A model generated the notes under the pieces. It was not told the DNA's origin. It did no database searches and saw nothing but the letters and a program-made list of their open reading frames with translations. From assembly GCF_021738965.1 (NCBI RefSeq), contig NZ_JAKKOQ010000016.1, forward strand, positions 40,284-104,283: a stretch of DNA of 64,000 nt, in the 5' to 3' direction. The stretch comes from Gordonia zhenghanii. GTDB taxonomy: Bacteria; Actinomycetota; Actinomycetes; Mycobacteriales; Mycobacteriaceae. Below are positions 44,425 through 53,938 of this stretch, piece after piece (positions within the stretch are counted from its first letter, which is position 1; each line of letters opens with the position of its first letter). The translations under genes were made by a program, and so were the position numbers.

Positions 44425-45096
44425 ATGGGTGCCCTCTATCTGGTGAGGCATGGCCAGGCCCCCGCCCATGCGTACGGAGTCGGCACGGCCGCCGCGGATG
44501 CACCCGGGCTCACTGACCTCGGATTCGTGCAGGCTCGCCTCACCGGTGACGTACTCGCCGGACTGGTACCCGGATTCGACGCAGCGATCTCCGGCGACCT
44601 TCCGCGCCAGGCTGCGACTCTTCAGAGCGTGCTCGAAGCATTCGACTCTCCGCCGGAGACGACCGTCGATCCGGCGTGGAACGAGTACTCCCTTCCCCCG
44701 TCGGTGACCTCTGTCGACTCTTCCCTCTACGACGACCGAGCCCGCTACCAGCAGGCCCTCGACGTCGCTCTGACCGGGTGGATCGACGGCGACACCGCCG
44801 ACGAGAGTGAGAGTTACACCGAGTTCGCCACGCGCACAAGGGAAGCCACGGACCGTGCGGCATCGCTCGCGGGCAGCGGGAAGAACGTCGTCGCCGTCTC
44901 GTCGGCGGGCACGATCACACAACTCCTCGCCCAGCTGTGGGGTGTGCCGGGTGCGCAGTGGCCCACCCTGCACCGCACATTCGTGAACGCGTCGATCACC
45001 AAACTCATCGTCGGCCGCCGAGGTCTGCAAGTCGTGTCGTTCAACGAGCACGCACACCTCGCGGGGCGGGACTCCGGATTGATGACGTACCGATGA
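44425..45096 (+). CDS. Histidine phosphatase (phosphoglycerate-mutase-like)
   Basis: The 223-residue enzyme has the LVRHGQ catalytic motif at residues 6-11 and the later acid/base region (SSAGTITQLLA near 153). Members hydrolyse phosphate esters; the substrate is not evident. The stop codon overlaps the ATG of the next gene (ATGA), so it starts a four-gene operon. An AGAGG lies upstream of the ATG. The 326-bp divergent gap on its left holds the Cys leader on the other strand. Confidence 0.88.
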   Translation: MGALYLVRHGQAPAHAYGVGTAAADAPGLTDLGFVQARLTGDVLAGLVPGFDAAISGDLPRQAATLQSVLEAFDSPPETTVDPAWNEYSLPPSVTSVDSSLYDDRARYQQALDVALTGWIDGDTADESESYTEFATRTREATDRAASLAGSGKNVVAVSSAGTITQLLAQLWGVPGAQWPTLHRTFVNASITKLIVGRRGLQVVSFNEHAHLAGRDSGLMTYR

Positions 45097-46079
45097 CGCT
45101 GACCGTCGTCGACATCGACACCGTGAACGCGCCTCCGGACACCGTCGGAGAGTTCGGAGGCGTCGTCGTCGGAGTGACCGATTCCGGTGCGGCGTCTGCC
45201 GGTTCGGTGGCGCAGGCCTGGCTCGATCATGCGTCCTTCACCATCACGTCGGGGCAGGCGACCGATCGACGGATCGTCCACGTCGAATCGATCGACGACA
45301 CGATCGCCACACTCGACGACCGACACTCGCAGTATCCGGTCGCCGCGACCGTGTGCGACGACGTCCTACGCGCACAGCCCGCCCGCGTACCCACTGCCAG
45401 CGATACCCGGCGGGGACTGACCATCGAGTCCCTCGCGTACTCCACATTGCAGGGTGGTCGTGAGTTCGCCGGATGGCTGCACGATCAGGGGCCACGCGTA
45501 CGCCACGAGCAGGACGATCCCGTCGTTTTGCACCGGGACGGTCCCGAACTGGAGATCCGATTCAATCGACCCGACCGCCACAACGCGTTCAGCAACGCGC
45601 TGCGCGCCGGGTTGATCGACGGACTGCGGGTGGCACTCGCCGACGACACGGTCGGCGCGGTCACGTTCACCGGCAACGGCCCGTCGTTCTGCAGCGGCGG
45701 TGACCTCCGCGAATTCGGTCTGCTGACCGACCCCGCCGACGCTCACCTGGCCAGGACTCGGTACAGCCCGGCGATCCTCCTCGCCGCACTCGCTGACCGC
45801 CTCGGACCGGCGCTGCACGCCCGCGTCCACGGCGCGGTCCTCGGCAGCGGTCTCGAGATGGCCTCGTTCTGCGGAACCGTGACGGCCGAACCAGGAGCGG
45901 TCTTCGGCCTCCCCGAGCTCCGACTCGGTTTGCTCCCGGGTGCTGGTGGAACCGTCAGCGTCCCGCGGCGCATCGGCCGGTGGCGGACCGCGTACCTCGT
46001 CCTTTCCGGTGCACAGATCGACGTCCACACCGCTGCCGACTGGGAGCTAATCGACGGAATCGAGTCGCGTGCCGACTGA
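45093..46079 (+). CDS. Enoyl-CoA hydratase/isomerase-fold protein with N-terminal extension
   Basis: In this 328-residue protein, the crotonase fold covers about 145-325: FNRPDRHNAFS, GNGPSFCSGGDLREFG (oxyanion hole), ALHARVHGAVLGSGLEMASFCG and a GLPELRLGLLPGAGGT segment with both acids. The first 140 residues are not assigned and may be a degenerate related fold (ESLAYSTLQGGREFAGWL). The ATG overlaps the phosphatase stop, which fixes the start. Confidence 0.85.
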   Translation: MTLTVVDIDTVNAPPDTVGEFGGVVVGVTDSGAASAGSVAQAWLDHASFTITSGQATDRRIVHVESIDDTIATLDDRHSQYPVAATVCDDVLRAQPARVPTASDTRRGLTIESLAYSTLQGGREFAGWLHDQGPRVRHEQDDPVVLHRDGPELEIRFNRPDRHNAFSNALRAGLIDGLRVALADDTVGAVTFTGNGPSFCSGGDLREFGLLTDPADAHLARTRYSPAILLAALADRLGPALHARVHGAVLGSGLEMASFCGTVTAEPGAVFGLPELRLGLLPGAGGTVSVPRRIGRWRTAYLVLSGAQIDVHTAADWELIDGIESRAD

Positions 46080-47253
46080 CGAGACCACGACGATGCGCGA
46101 GCGGTGGGCCGCCGGCGGAATGGCGCGACTGACTTGCACGGCCGGCGGCACACCAGACTTCTCCCGGGCGGCCGTCCTCACCGAGGCCGACCGGCTCGCC
46201 CGGCCTCTCGGCCAGGACGCGAACACATTGCTGACGGGACGGTCCGGCATGACCGGTCGTCGCGGGCACGGTCGCGTATCGGTCGGCGGATCCACTCGCC
46301 TGCTGCAAGCGTCCGACGGCTGGATCGGCGTGACGTTGTCCCGTTCCACCGACCTCGATTCACTGCCCGCGCTTCTGGAGACGTCTGAGTCGATCACCGA
46401 ACCGTGGCGCACACTCGCTGACGCCGTACGCCTGCGCACCGCGAGCGAGATCGTCGAGCGCGCACAGCTTCTGGGCATCCCCGCCGCCGAACTCGGAGCC
46501 GTGGCGGCAGCTCCGCCGAGGTCTGCACGACGGTGGCCGCGTAGGCAGCAGCCGATAGATTCGAACCTCCTCGTCGTCGACCTGTCCTCGATGTGGGCAG
46601 GTCCGCTGTGCGGCCAGATCCTCGCCGGACTCGGGGCGACCGTCGTCAAAGTGGAGAGCCCGTTGCGGCCAGACGGCACTCGAGCAGGCGACCCGGACTT
46701 CTTCCGCTGGATGAACGGACTCAAACTTCCCTACTCTGCCGATCTGTACGCCGACGGCGCACGGCTCGGACGTCTCCTGGACGTGGCAGATGTCGTCATC
46801 GAGGCCTCCCGACCGCGGGCTCTGGTGCAGGCCGGCCTGGACGCACACTCGCGCACCGACCGACCGGGACGCGTGTGGGTTCGGATCACCGGGTACGGAC
46901 CGAGCCATCCGATGCGCGTCGCGTTCGGCGACGACGCCGCCGTGGCAGGTGCGCTCGTCGGACAGTCGCCGGACGGGCCGATCTTCTGCGGCGACGCGAT
47001 CGCCGACCCGCTGACCGGCATCACCGCCGCCCATCAGGTCGTCGAATCGTTGAACCGAGGCGGCGGCGAAACCATCGACGTCGCCATGGCCGACGTGGCA
47101 GCCACGTTCGCGGCGCTGCCGGCAGTCACCGCCCCGCCGCGGCCCGTCGAACTCGGCGAGCCGTGCCCACCGGATCTCGATGCGCCGCAACCGCTGCGGG
47201 ACGCCGAGTGGGTGGATCGTCTGGTCGCGGCAAGGTCGGAACCCACATGCTGA
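46069..47253 (+). CDS. CaiB/BaiF-type (family III) CoA-transferase-like protein
   Basis: In this 394-residue protein, residues about 165-380 show the family III pattern: LLVVDLSSMWAGPLCGQILAGLGATVVKVE, PDFFRWMNGLK, and a GRVWVRITGYGPSHP segment followed by AFGDDAAVAGAL. The N-terminal 160 residues are looser. It starts at GTG 46069, overlapping the hydratase gene by 11 bp. It probably transfers CoA to a carboxylic acid handled by the neighbouring hydratase. Confidence 0.85.
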   Translation: MPTDETTTMRERWAAGGMARLTCTAGGTPDFSRAAVLTEADRLARPLGQDANTLLTGRSGMTGRRGHGRVSVGGSTRLLQASDGWIGVTLSRSTDLDSLPALLETSESITEPWRTLADAVRLRTASEIVERAQLLGIPAAELGAVAAAPPRSARRWPRRQQPIDSNLLVVDLSSMWAGPLCGQILAGLGATVVKVESPLRPDGTRAGDPDFFRWMNGLKLPYSADLYADGARLGRLLDVADVVIEASRPRALVQAGLDAHSRTDRPGRVWVRITGYGPSHPMRVAFGDDAAVAGALVGQSPDGPIFCGDAIADPLTGITAAHQVVESLNRGGGETIDVAMADVAATFAALPAVTAPPRPVELGEPCPPDLDAPQPLRDAEWVDRLVAARSEPTC

Positions 47254-48623
47254 TCCGACAGGTGCGGCTCCGCTCCGGCGAGCGCGTGGACGTCCGAGTG
47301 CGGGGTGGTCTCGTCGCGGGCATCCACGCCGATCTTCGCGCCGAGGTCGACGAGGACGTCATCGACGCAAGCGGGCATACGGTCATCCCCGGATTGCACG
47401 ACCACCACATTCATCTTGCTGCGTCGGCCGCCGCCGAGCGGTCCACGCGCGTCGGACCTGCCGAGGTCACCGGTGCCGACCAGTTCGCGGACACGATGTC
47501 GACAGCGCGGACGTCCGACGACGGCTGGGTCCGTGCGGTCGGCTATCACGAATCCGTCGCAGGACCGCTGGACCGCGACATCCTCGACCGGATCGAGCCG
47601 ATCCGACCGGTTCGCGTCCAACATCGGACCGGCGCGATGTGGTTCATGAACTCGGCGGGCCTCCGGCAGGTGGGCATGCCCGAGCACCCGTCGGGTCGGC
47701 TCTTCCGCTCCGATCACGCCGTCTCGTCTCGGCTCACCGGATTCGACGAGCTCCGCGACGTCAGTGACCGGCTGTGCGGCTACGGCGTCACGGGCGTCAC
47801 CGAGGCCACCCCGGATCTCACCGACTCGGGTCTACGAGTTCTGGACGACGCCGTCGGACGCGGCGACATCCGTCAGCACGTCCATGTACTCGGCGATCCG
47901 GGGAGCACGGGCTACCGCAACCTGTCGTTCGGTCCGGTCAAACGGATCATCGACGACGACGTCGACTTCGTCGAGTTTCAGGAGTGGGTCGCGCAGACCC
48001 ATCGGCAGGGTCTGCCGGTCGCCGTTCACTGCGTGACCGCATTCCAGTTGATCGTCACGGTCACGGTCCTTCAGACGGTCGGGACTGTGCCCGGCGACCG
48101 CGTCGAGCATGCTGCGGTGGTCCCCGACGAACTCATGTCCTCGCTCGCCGATCTCGGTGTCGTCGTCGTGACGCAGCCGATCTTCATCGCCGAACGGGGC
48201 GACGAATATCTCGCCGACGTGTCTGCCCGGGAGCAGCCACACCTGTGGCGTCTCGCAGCTTTCAAAACCGCAGGCGTCGACGTCGCCTGCAGCACAGACG
48301 CTCCGTTCGGCGGACTCGATCCGTGGGCATGCATGCGAGCGGCAAGAGACCGCCGGACCCCGTCGTCCGGCGTGCTGAACCGTGACGAAGCCGTCGACGG
48401 CGCCAGCGCGCTGACCATGTTCCTCGGCGCACCGGACGCACCGGCGCGACCGCGCACGGTGTCAGTCGGGGCGCCCGCGGATCTCTGCCTGGTAGCCGGT
48501 ACGCCCGAGGAACTCCACCGCGACCTGACGGCCGACCGCGTCAGCTACACCATCTTCGGCGGCGTCGTGCAGCCTTCCCCGACCTGCCTCACGCGCGATG
48601 CATGTTGGTTCCCGGCCGGGTGA
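47247..48623 (+). CDS. Amidohydrolase-family metal-dependent hydrolase
   Basis: The 458-residue TIM-barrel hydrolase has the N-terminal metal motif PGLHDHHIHL (HxH), further ligands in VAVHC and VEHAAVV, the catalytic Asp in CSTDAPFGGLDPW, and a small beta-sandwich formed by both ends. It is related to the YtcJ/amidohydrolase_3 group. The ATG at 47247 overlaps the CoA-transferase by 7 bp. It ends the operon, and its 3' end overlaps the convergent SDR gene by 35 bp. Confidence 0.88.
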   Translation: MLIRQVRLRSGERVDVRVRGGLVAGIHADLRAEVDEDVIDASGHTVIPGLHDHHIHLAASAAAERSTRVGPAEVTGADQFADTMSTARTSDDGWVRAVGYHESVAGPLDRDILDRIEPIRPVRVQHRTGAMWFMNSAGLRQVGMPEHPSGRLFRSDHAVSSRLTGFDELRDVSDRLCGYGVTGVTEATPDLTDSGLRVLDDAVGRGDIRQHVHVLGDPGSTGYRNLSFGPVKRIIDDDVDFVEFQEWVAQTHRQGLPVAVHCVTAFQLIVTVTVLQTVGTVPGDRVEHAAVVPDELMSSLADLGVVVVTQPIFIAERGDEYLADVSAREQPHLWRLAAFKTAGVDVACSTDAPFGGLDPWACMRAARDRRTPSSGVLNRDEAVDGASALTMFLGAPDAPARPRTVSVGAPADLCLVAGTPEELHRDLTADRVSYTIFGGVVQPSPTCLTRDACWFPAG

Positions 48624-49329
48624 CGATCGCCTGCGGGAGAACGGCCCACCGTGACAATCCGGTCACGCTGTACGCCAAGTGCGCGATGTCGTCGCCGGTG
48701 ATCATCTCGTCGGCCGGGATCGCGTCCTCGCCCTTGGTCCATTCGGACATGTCGGTGTCGACGTAGCCCGGGCAGATCGACGTCGCGGACACGCCGTGCA
48801 CGGACTGCTCGAGATTGAATGTCTCGCACATCGAGATGAGCGCGGCTTTCGTCGAGCCGTACGCGAACAGATCGGGTTCCGGGTAGACGCCGGTGATCGA
48901 CGAGATCGCCAGGACCTTGGCGCCGACGGTCTTGCTCACGGTGAGCTTCATGCTCTCGAGCAGGGCTTGCGTGAGCTGGAACGGCGCCCGCACGTTGACC
49001 TGGTAGAGCTTGTCGAGTCGACGTGCGGGGAAGTCGGCGAAGGCCCCCATACTGCCCATGCCCGCGTTGAGGATGAGGGCGTCGGTGCGGCCGTACTCCT
49101 CGAGGTGACGCACGGCGAGCGCGGCGACCGCCTCCTCGTCGGACATGTCGGCAGGCACTGCGAGGACGCGTCCACCATGTGCTCGAAGTGCTTGCGCGCG
49201 TTCTTCGAGGGCGTCGACGCCCCGGGCGCTGATCGTCAGATCCCAGCCTTCGCTGGCGAACCGTGCGGCCACCGCTGCGCCGATACCACGGGACGCTCCG
49301 GTCACCAGGGCCACTCTGCGTTCGGTCAC
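48589..49329 (-). CDS. SDR-family oxidoreductase
   Basis: The 246-residue short-chain dehydrogenase has GASRGIG, LNAG, the Ser in ISSITG and YGSTK. The C-terminus lacks the usual YVDGG tail and ends in TRPGTNMHRA. The GTG start overlaps the kinase stop (GTGA at 49326-49329). It is the third gene of the operon that begins with the dehydrogenase at 51576. Confidence 0.88.
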   Translation of the reverse strand: MTERRVALVTGASRGIGAAVAARFASEGWDLTISARGVDALEERAQALRAHGGRVLAVPADMSDEEAVAALAVRHLEEYGRTDALILNAGMGSMGAFADFPARRLDKLYQVNVRAPFQLTQALLESMKLTVSKTVGAKVLAISSITGVYPEPDLFAYGSTKAALISMCETFNLEQSVHGVSATSICPGYVDTDMSEWTKGEDAIPADEMITGDDIAHLAYSVTGLSRWAVLPQAIVTRPGTNMHRA

Positions 49330-50342
49330 GATACTGCCTCCAGTCCTCGGGAGATGAATGTTGCGGTGGCCTCGCCCGCGAGTTCGGCTCCGCTGCCACC
49401 GGATTCGCCGCCTTCACGCGCGCGGTGGCTGATGCCTGCGGCGATGACACCGAGTTTGAGGTTGGCCAGGCCCAGGTAGAAGTCCCAGTCGCCGAGGTCT
49501 GTCCCGGACGCTTCGGCGTAGCGCTGTGCGAGTTCGTCAGCGCTGGGATACCGGTCGCTGGTCCATGCGGCGTCGAAGCCGAGGACTGTGGAGAACACCG
49601 GTTCGCGGTACACGCACATGAGCGCGATGTCGGTGATCGGATCGCCGAGTGCAGACAGTTCCCAGTCGACGACAGCGGCCACCGAGCCGGGGTCATCGGG
49701 TTTCAGGATCGCGTTGTCGATACGAAGGTCACCGTGCACGATCGCGGCGCCCGCGGCCTCGGGCACGCGGTCGGTCAGGATGCCGACGAGTTTGTCGAGA
49801 TCGGGCAGCTCGCGGTCCTTCACGATGCCCCACTGCCGTGCCCACAGCCGTACTTGGCGAGCAGCGAAACCGTCCGGACGACCGAAGTCGCCGAGGCCGA
49901 CTGCTCGATAGTCGACCGCGTGCAGATCAGCGAGGGCCTGGACCAGCGCATGCGCGCCGGACGTCACCTGCTCGTCGGTGAGCGCCGCGAGATCGTCGAC
50001 CGACCGGACGACGGGGCCATCGACGAAGTCGACGACCGTACACGGCGCGCCGATCACGTCGCCCGACCGGTCGATGGCGACCGTTCCCGCGACCGGTACT
50101 GCCGTGCCGGCGAGGGCGGATGTGACCGCCCATTCGCGCTCCATGTCGTGCGCCGACGGCGTGAGTCCGCCCATCGGCGGACGGCGCGCCACCCAGTGGT
50201 GGGCGTCGTCGCGGACGTCGAACGTCAGGTTGGATCGGCCGCCGCTGATCAGTTCGATCCGCAAGTCTCCGACGACGTCGACGTCGTTCTGGGACAAGAG
50301 TTCTCGCAGGGCGTCGGCGGTGAGGCCGGGATGCTCGGTCAC
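49326..50342 (-). CDS. APH-family phosphotransferase
   Basis: The 338-residue kinase-like protein has VHGDLRIDNAIL (catalytic loop) and VVDWELSALGDP (metal loop). A GTG start at 50342 is chosen because GAAGGGA lies 8 nt upstream; an earlier GTG is possible. It is paired with an acyl-CoA dehydrogenase 28 bp upstream, repeating the ACAD10/11 arrangement seen at 32813-35009. Confidence 0.88.
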   Translation of the reverse strand: MTEHPGLTADALRELLSQNDVDVVGDLRIELISGGRSNLTFDVRDDAHHWVARRPPMGGLTPSAHDMEREWAVTSALAGTAVPVAGTVAIDRSGDVIGAPCTVVDFVDGPVVRSVDDLAALTDEQVTSGAHALVQALADLHAVDYRAVGLGDFGRPDGFAARQVRLWARQWGIVKDRELPDLDKLVGILTDRVPEAAGAAIVHGDLRIDNAILKPDDPGSVAAVVDWELSALGDPITDIALMCVYREPVFSTVLGFDAAWTSDRYPSADELAQRYAEASGTDLGDWDFYLGLANLKLGVIAAGISHRAREGGESGGSGAELAGEATATFISRGLEAVS

Positions 50343-50370
50343 GGGGTGGTTCCCTTCTTCGCTCACCGGG

Positions 50371-51576
50371 TCACTCGGCGGTACGGAGTTTGCGGGCGCG
50401 ACCGACGGCACGCTTCGCGATGGCCCAGCGGTGGACTTCGGACGGTCCGTCGTAGATCCGGAACGGACGCAGTTCGTTGGCCAGACGGGACAGCGGGAGG
50501 TCTTCGGAGACGCCGAGGCCGCCGCACATCTGCATGCTGCGGTCGACGACTCGTGAGAACGCTTCGGCGCCGAATGTCTTGGCGATGGACGTCGCGTCGG
50601 ACGCGTGTCCGCCTTCGTCGAGTTCCCAGCACGCCCGGACCAGGAGTGCGCGGGCCGCGGCGAGGTCGATCTCGTTGTCGGCGACCTGCTGCTGGATCAT
50701 GCCGAGGTCGCCGAGACGGCCGCCGAATCCCTGCCGCCGGTCGACGTAGTCGAGGGCGACCTTGTGGGCTCGGACGGCGGATCCCATCCAGCGCATGACG
50801 TGCGTCATGCGGGCCGGGCCGAGTCGGACCTGCGCGTAGCGGTACCCCTCGTCGACGGCGCCGAGAACGTCCTCCTCCGGCACGAAGAGGTCGGTGAACG
50901 TGACCTCGCAGTGGCCGCCGATCATCGACTTGTCGGTGGTGTGGATGTGCCGGTCGACGCTGATTCCGTCCCGGTCCTGGGGTGCAAGGAACATGGTGGC
51001 TCCGCCGCGGTCGCCCGCCTCACCGGCGGTGCGCGCCATGATGATGTAGAACCCCGCGCCGTCGGCGCCTGTGATGAATCGCTTCTGGCCGTTGATCTTC
51101 CAGCCGCCGTCGACGCGGACCGCCGTCGTGTTGAGGGCATTCGGATCGGCGCCCGCGCCAGGTGAGGGCTCGGTCATCGCGAACGCGCTGCGGACCTCGC
51201 CGGTCGCCAGCGGCTCGAGGTAGAGCTGGCGCTGACGATCGTCGGCGATGTGGGCGAGCATGTGCACGTTGCCCTCGTCCGGAGCTCCGATGTGCAGGGC
51301 GACGGGACCGAACGTCGACGCGCCTGCGGCTTCGAACACCGGTGCACGCTCGGACATGTTCAGTCCGAGGCCGCCGAACTCGACGGGCGCGTGCGGCGCG
51401 AAGACGCCTGCGGCCTTGGCCTTGGCATTGAGTTCTCGGCGCATGTCGTCGCCGCCCGCCGCCGTGATGTCACCGCGGAACTCGTTCTCCACGGGCAGCA
51501 CGTGCTCGGCGATGAACGCCTCGGTCTTGGCGACCAGCTCGACGACTTCGGCTCGATACGCAAGGTCGATCGACAT
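50371..51576 (-). CDS. Acyl-CoA dehydrogenase (ACAD10/11-like)
   Basis: The 401-residue flavoprotein has AFAMTEPSPGAGADP, FITGA, a GGHCEVTFTDLFVPEE segment and YDGPSEVHRWAIAKRAV at the end. The DGPxEVH ending groups it with the enzyme at 32813 rather than the one at 35006. It is the first gene of a three-gene operon with the kinase and SDR. It is followed upstream by a same-strand TetR pair separated by 101 bp. Confidence 0.92.
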   Translation of the reverse strand: MSIDLAYRAEVVELVAKTEAFIAEHVLPVENEFRGDITAAGGDDMRRELNAKAKAAGVFAPHAPVEFGGLGLNMSERAPVFEAAGASTFGPVALHIGAPDEGNVHMLAHIADDRQRQLYLEPLATGEVRSAFAMTEPSPGAGADPNALNTTAVRVDGGWKINGQKRFITGADGAGFYIIMARTAGEAGDRGGATMFLAPQDRDGISVDRHIHTTDKSMIGGHCEVTFTDLFVPEEDVLGAVDEGYRYAQVRLGPARMTHVMRWMGSAVRAHKVALDYVDRRQGFGGRLGDLGMIQQQVADNEIDLAAARALLVRACWELDEGGHASDATSIAKTFGAEAFSRVVDRSMQMCGGLGVSEDLPLSRLANELRPFRIYDGPSEVHRWAIAKRAVGRARKLRTAE

Positions 51577-51677
51577 CTACAGCTCTCCCAACTCCCGACC
51601 GAGTGATCGCTCGGTTCACGGTAGAGCCTCCCACGCCCCTTGCGACACGTCAAGACACCGGCCGCATCGGCGTGGAC

Positions 51678-52298
51678 TCAATCCGAGACGTGTCCGACGA
51701 TAGCCCGTGCATACTCGAGGTTCCGATCGATGAGCTCGTCCGGGCCGAGTTCGCCGCCCGCCCGATACCAGGTCGACAGCCCGACGCACATCGTCGCGAC
51801 GGCTCGCGCCGCGCCCTTCGGGTCGACCGTCCGAAACACACCGGACGCGACGCCCGCCACCACGATCTCGTCGACCATCCGCTGCTGACGCACCCTGTGG
51901 CCGATGTAGCGGGGCCGATAATCGTCGTCCAGACTGCGCATCTCGGTGGATCCGACGAACGCCTGCTCGCGGCGGTACATGTGGAAGCGGAGCAGCGACT
52001 CGACCACCGCGTCGAACTGGGCGAGCGGATCGTCACCTGCTTCGGCGATCGCCTGCTCGGAACGCCGAAGGAGGTCGGCCATCGTCAACTCGAGCAGCCC
52101 CTGCAACAACGACTGCTTGGACGGATAGTGGTGGTACAGCCCGGGAACGGACAACCCTGCGCGAGCAGCGATCTCACGCACCGAGGTTCCGTGGTAACCG
52201 TGCTGGACGAACACCTCGAGCGCCGCGCGCAACGGCGCAGGCAGATCGACAGCCCCGTAGTCGCGCCACGATCCGGGCGCTTCGATGCCGCCGGTCAC
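51678..52298 (-). CDS. TetR-family regulator
   Basis: The 206-residue protein has a TetR DNA-binding domain at about 20-65 (SVREIAARAGLSVPGLYHHYPSKQSLL) and a C-terminal ligand domain. The GTG start at 52298 overlaps the stop of the next TetR gene (GTGA), so the two are translated together. It lies just upstream of the dehydrogenase operon, which it may control. Confidence 0.87.
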   Translation of the reverse strand: MTGGIEAPGSWRDYGAVDLPAPLRAALEVFVQHGYHGTSVREIAARAGLSVPGLYHHYPSKQSLLQGLLELTMADLLRRSEQAIAEAGDDPLAQFDAVVESLLRFHMYRREQAFVGSTEMRSLDDDYRPRYIGHRVRQQRMVDEIVVAGVASGVFRTVDPKGAARAVATMCVGLSTWYRAGGELGPDELIDRNLEYARAIVGHVSD

Positions 52299-52963
52299 CG
52301 GTCGCCCGCCGCATGTGATCGAGGCTCCGGCCACAGCATGTGCGCACACAGATCGACGAGCCGCTCCTTGTCCATCGCGAACCGACCCTCGGTCCAGGAT
52401 GCGAGCACCCGGCCGAATCCGCCGACCTGAAAATGCGACGCCGCCATCAACTCCTCCTCATCCCGAACTCTCGAGCCCTGCCCTTTCGAGACCTGCTGTA
52501 CCGATCGCGAGGTGAGCTCCGCGAACAGGTCGACAGACTGGGCACGCCGCTCCGTCAGCACCGGACTCCCCAATGCGTCAGAGAAGATCAGCCGACCTTT
52601 GCGGCGATCTTCATCGATGACACCGACTATCGCACGCACCGCAGCCGTCACTTTGTTCCGCGGGTCAGTTCCCGCCTCGAACGCGAGTCGCGCACTCTCC
52701 GCGATTTCGGTGATCACGCCATCGTAGGTGGCAGCGACCAATGCATCGGCGTTGTCGAAACTCTCATAGAAGTAGCGAGGAGTCAGTCCGGCGTGCGCAC
52801 AGATCCCGCGGACGGTCACCTGCCCTGCTTCGGGCGCGCTGAGAAGATCGAGCGTGGCGTCCAAGAGCGCCGCGCGACGCCGCGCGACTCGCGCATCGCC
52901 GGCTTCCCCTCCGTATGACCGCAGTTCTCCTGCGCCCTGACTCGCCTCACTCACGATGTCCAT
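52295..52963 (-). CDS. TetR-family regulator
   Basis: The 222-residue protein has a TetR-type helix-turn-helix at about 32-75 (TVRGICAHAGLTPRYFYESF). The ATG at 52963 is used, with AGGGAG 7 nt upstream; the frame extends further but without a ribosome site. It is divergent from the MpaB-like oxygenase gene, with a palindrome in the shared 105-bp promoter region. Confidence 0.87.
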   Translation of the reverse strand: MDIVSEASQGAGELRSYGGEAGDARVARRRAALLDATLDLLSAPEAGQVTVRGICAHAGLTPRYFYESFDNADALVAATYDGVITEIAESARLAFEAGTDPRNKVTAAVRAIVGVIDEDRRKGRLIFSDALGSPVLTERRAQSVDLFAELTSRSVQQVSKGQGSRVRDEEELMAASHFQVGGFGRVLASWTEGRFAMDKERLVDLCAHMLWPEPRSHAAGDR

Positions 52964-53023
52964 ACTGACACTCCCTTGCTCAACACAGGCATTCCCCGGC
53001 TTGACACCGGGCATCGGCACGCG

Positions 53024-53040
53024 TTCAATCAGTAATTGAA
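53024..53040. promoter_or_regulatory. Palindrome between the TetR gene and the MpaB-like gene
   Basis: TTCAATCAGTAATTGAA has perfect 6-bp arms around CAGTA. It sits between the divergent starts (52963 and 53069), a typical operator position. It differs from the island palindrome. Confidence 0.5.
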
Positions 53041-53068
53041 AACGTTTGTTATCAGTTTAGGGAGCGAC

Positions 53069-53938
53069 ATGACCGCCGAACCCATCGAGGAGTTCGCGAC
53101 CGAGACCGTGCCGGCGCGCACGCGCGTAGAACTCGACGAACAGCAGATCAGCGATATGGGCCTCCTCGGGCCCGCTCTCCTGTCCGGCCCGGCCAACGTC
53201 ATTATGCAGTTGAGCCACCCGGCAGTCGGGTACGGCGTCTACGAGAGCAAGGTCGACTCGGGCAATCTGTACAAACATCCGGTCAAGCGCACTCGGACCA
53301 CTCTGACGTACCTGGCGGTCGCCGCGACCGGCGGAGGCGAACTCCGCCGCAAGTACCGGCAGGCCGTCAATCGTTCACATGCGCAGGTCCGGTCCGTCGA
53401 ATCGAGCCCGGTCAAGTACAACGCCTTCGACCCGAGCCTGCAGTTGTGGGTCGCCGCCTGCCTCTACCGCGGATGGGAGGACTGCGTCCGACTCTTCGGC
53501 GACGAAGCCGACCTCAGCGAAGAGGCCTACCGTCAGGGCGCCGTCATGGGCACCACGTTGCAGATGCCCCCGGAGATGTGGCCTGCGACCCGCGCCGACT
53601 TCGAGGACTACTGGAACTCGGTGCTCGACGACATGGTCATCGACGACGTGATCGGCAGCTACCTGAAGTCGTTGGTCCGCCTCGAGTTCGCGCCCAGCCC
53701 TCTTCGTGTGCTCGCCGGTCGGTTCTCGGAGATCATGACGATCGGCTTCCTGCCGCCGGAGTTCCGCGACAAGATCGGGTTCACGCAGTCCAAACGGGAG
53801 AAGTTTCTCTTCGACGTCAACACCCGGGCCCTGCGCACCGTCGTCCAGACGCTTCCGCAATCGTGGCGCCAGTTCCCGTTCAACGTCCTTCTCGCCGACC
53901 TCAAATGGCGGATGCGCACTAACCGTCCGCTGATCTGA
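53069..53938 (+). CDS. Oxygenase MpaB-family protein (DUF2236)
   Basis: The 289-residue protein shows the DUF2236 pattern: GPANVIMQLSHPAVGYGV near the start with the conserved His, HPVKRTRTTLTYL, and an RRKYRQAVNRSHAQV helix. The family includes heme-dependent latex-clearing-type and MpaB oxygenases. AGGGAG precedes the ATG at 53069. It is controlled most likely by the divergent TetR. The substrate is unknown. Confidence 0.85.
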   Translation: MTAEPIEEFATETVPARTRVELDEQQISDMGLLGPALLSGPANVIMQLSHPAVGYGVYESKVDSGNLYKHPVKRTRTTLTYLAVAATGGGELRRKYRQAVNRSHAQVRSVESSPVKYNAFDPSLQLWVAACLYRGWEDCVRLFGDEADLSEEAYRQGAVMGTTLQMPPEMWPATRADFEDYWNSVLDDMVIDDVIGSYLKSLVRLEFAPSPLRVLAGRFSEIMTIGFLPPEFRDKIGFTQSKREKFLFDVNTRALRTVVQTLPQSWRQFPFNVLLADLKWRMRTNRPLI

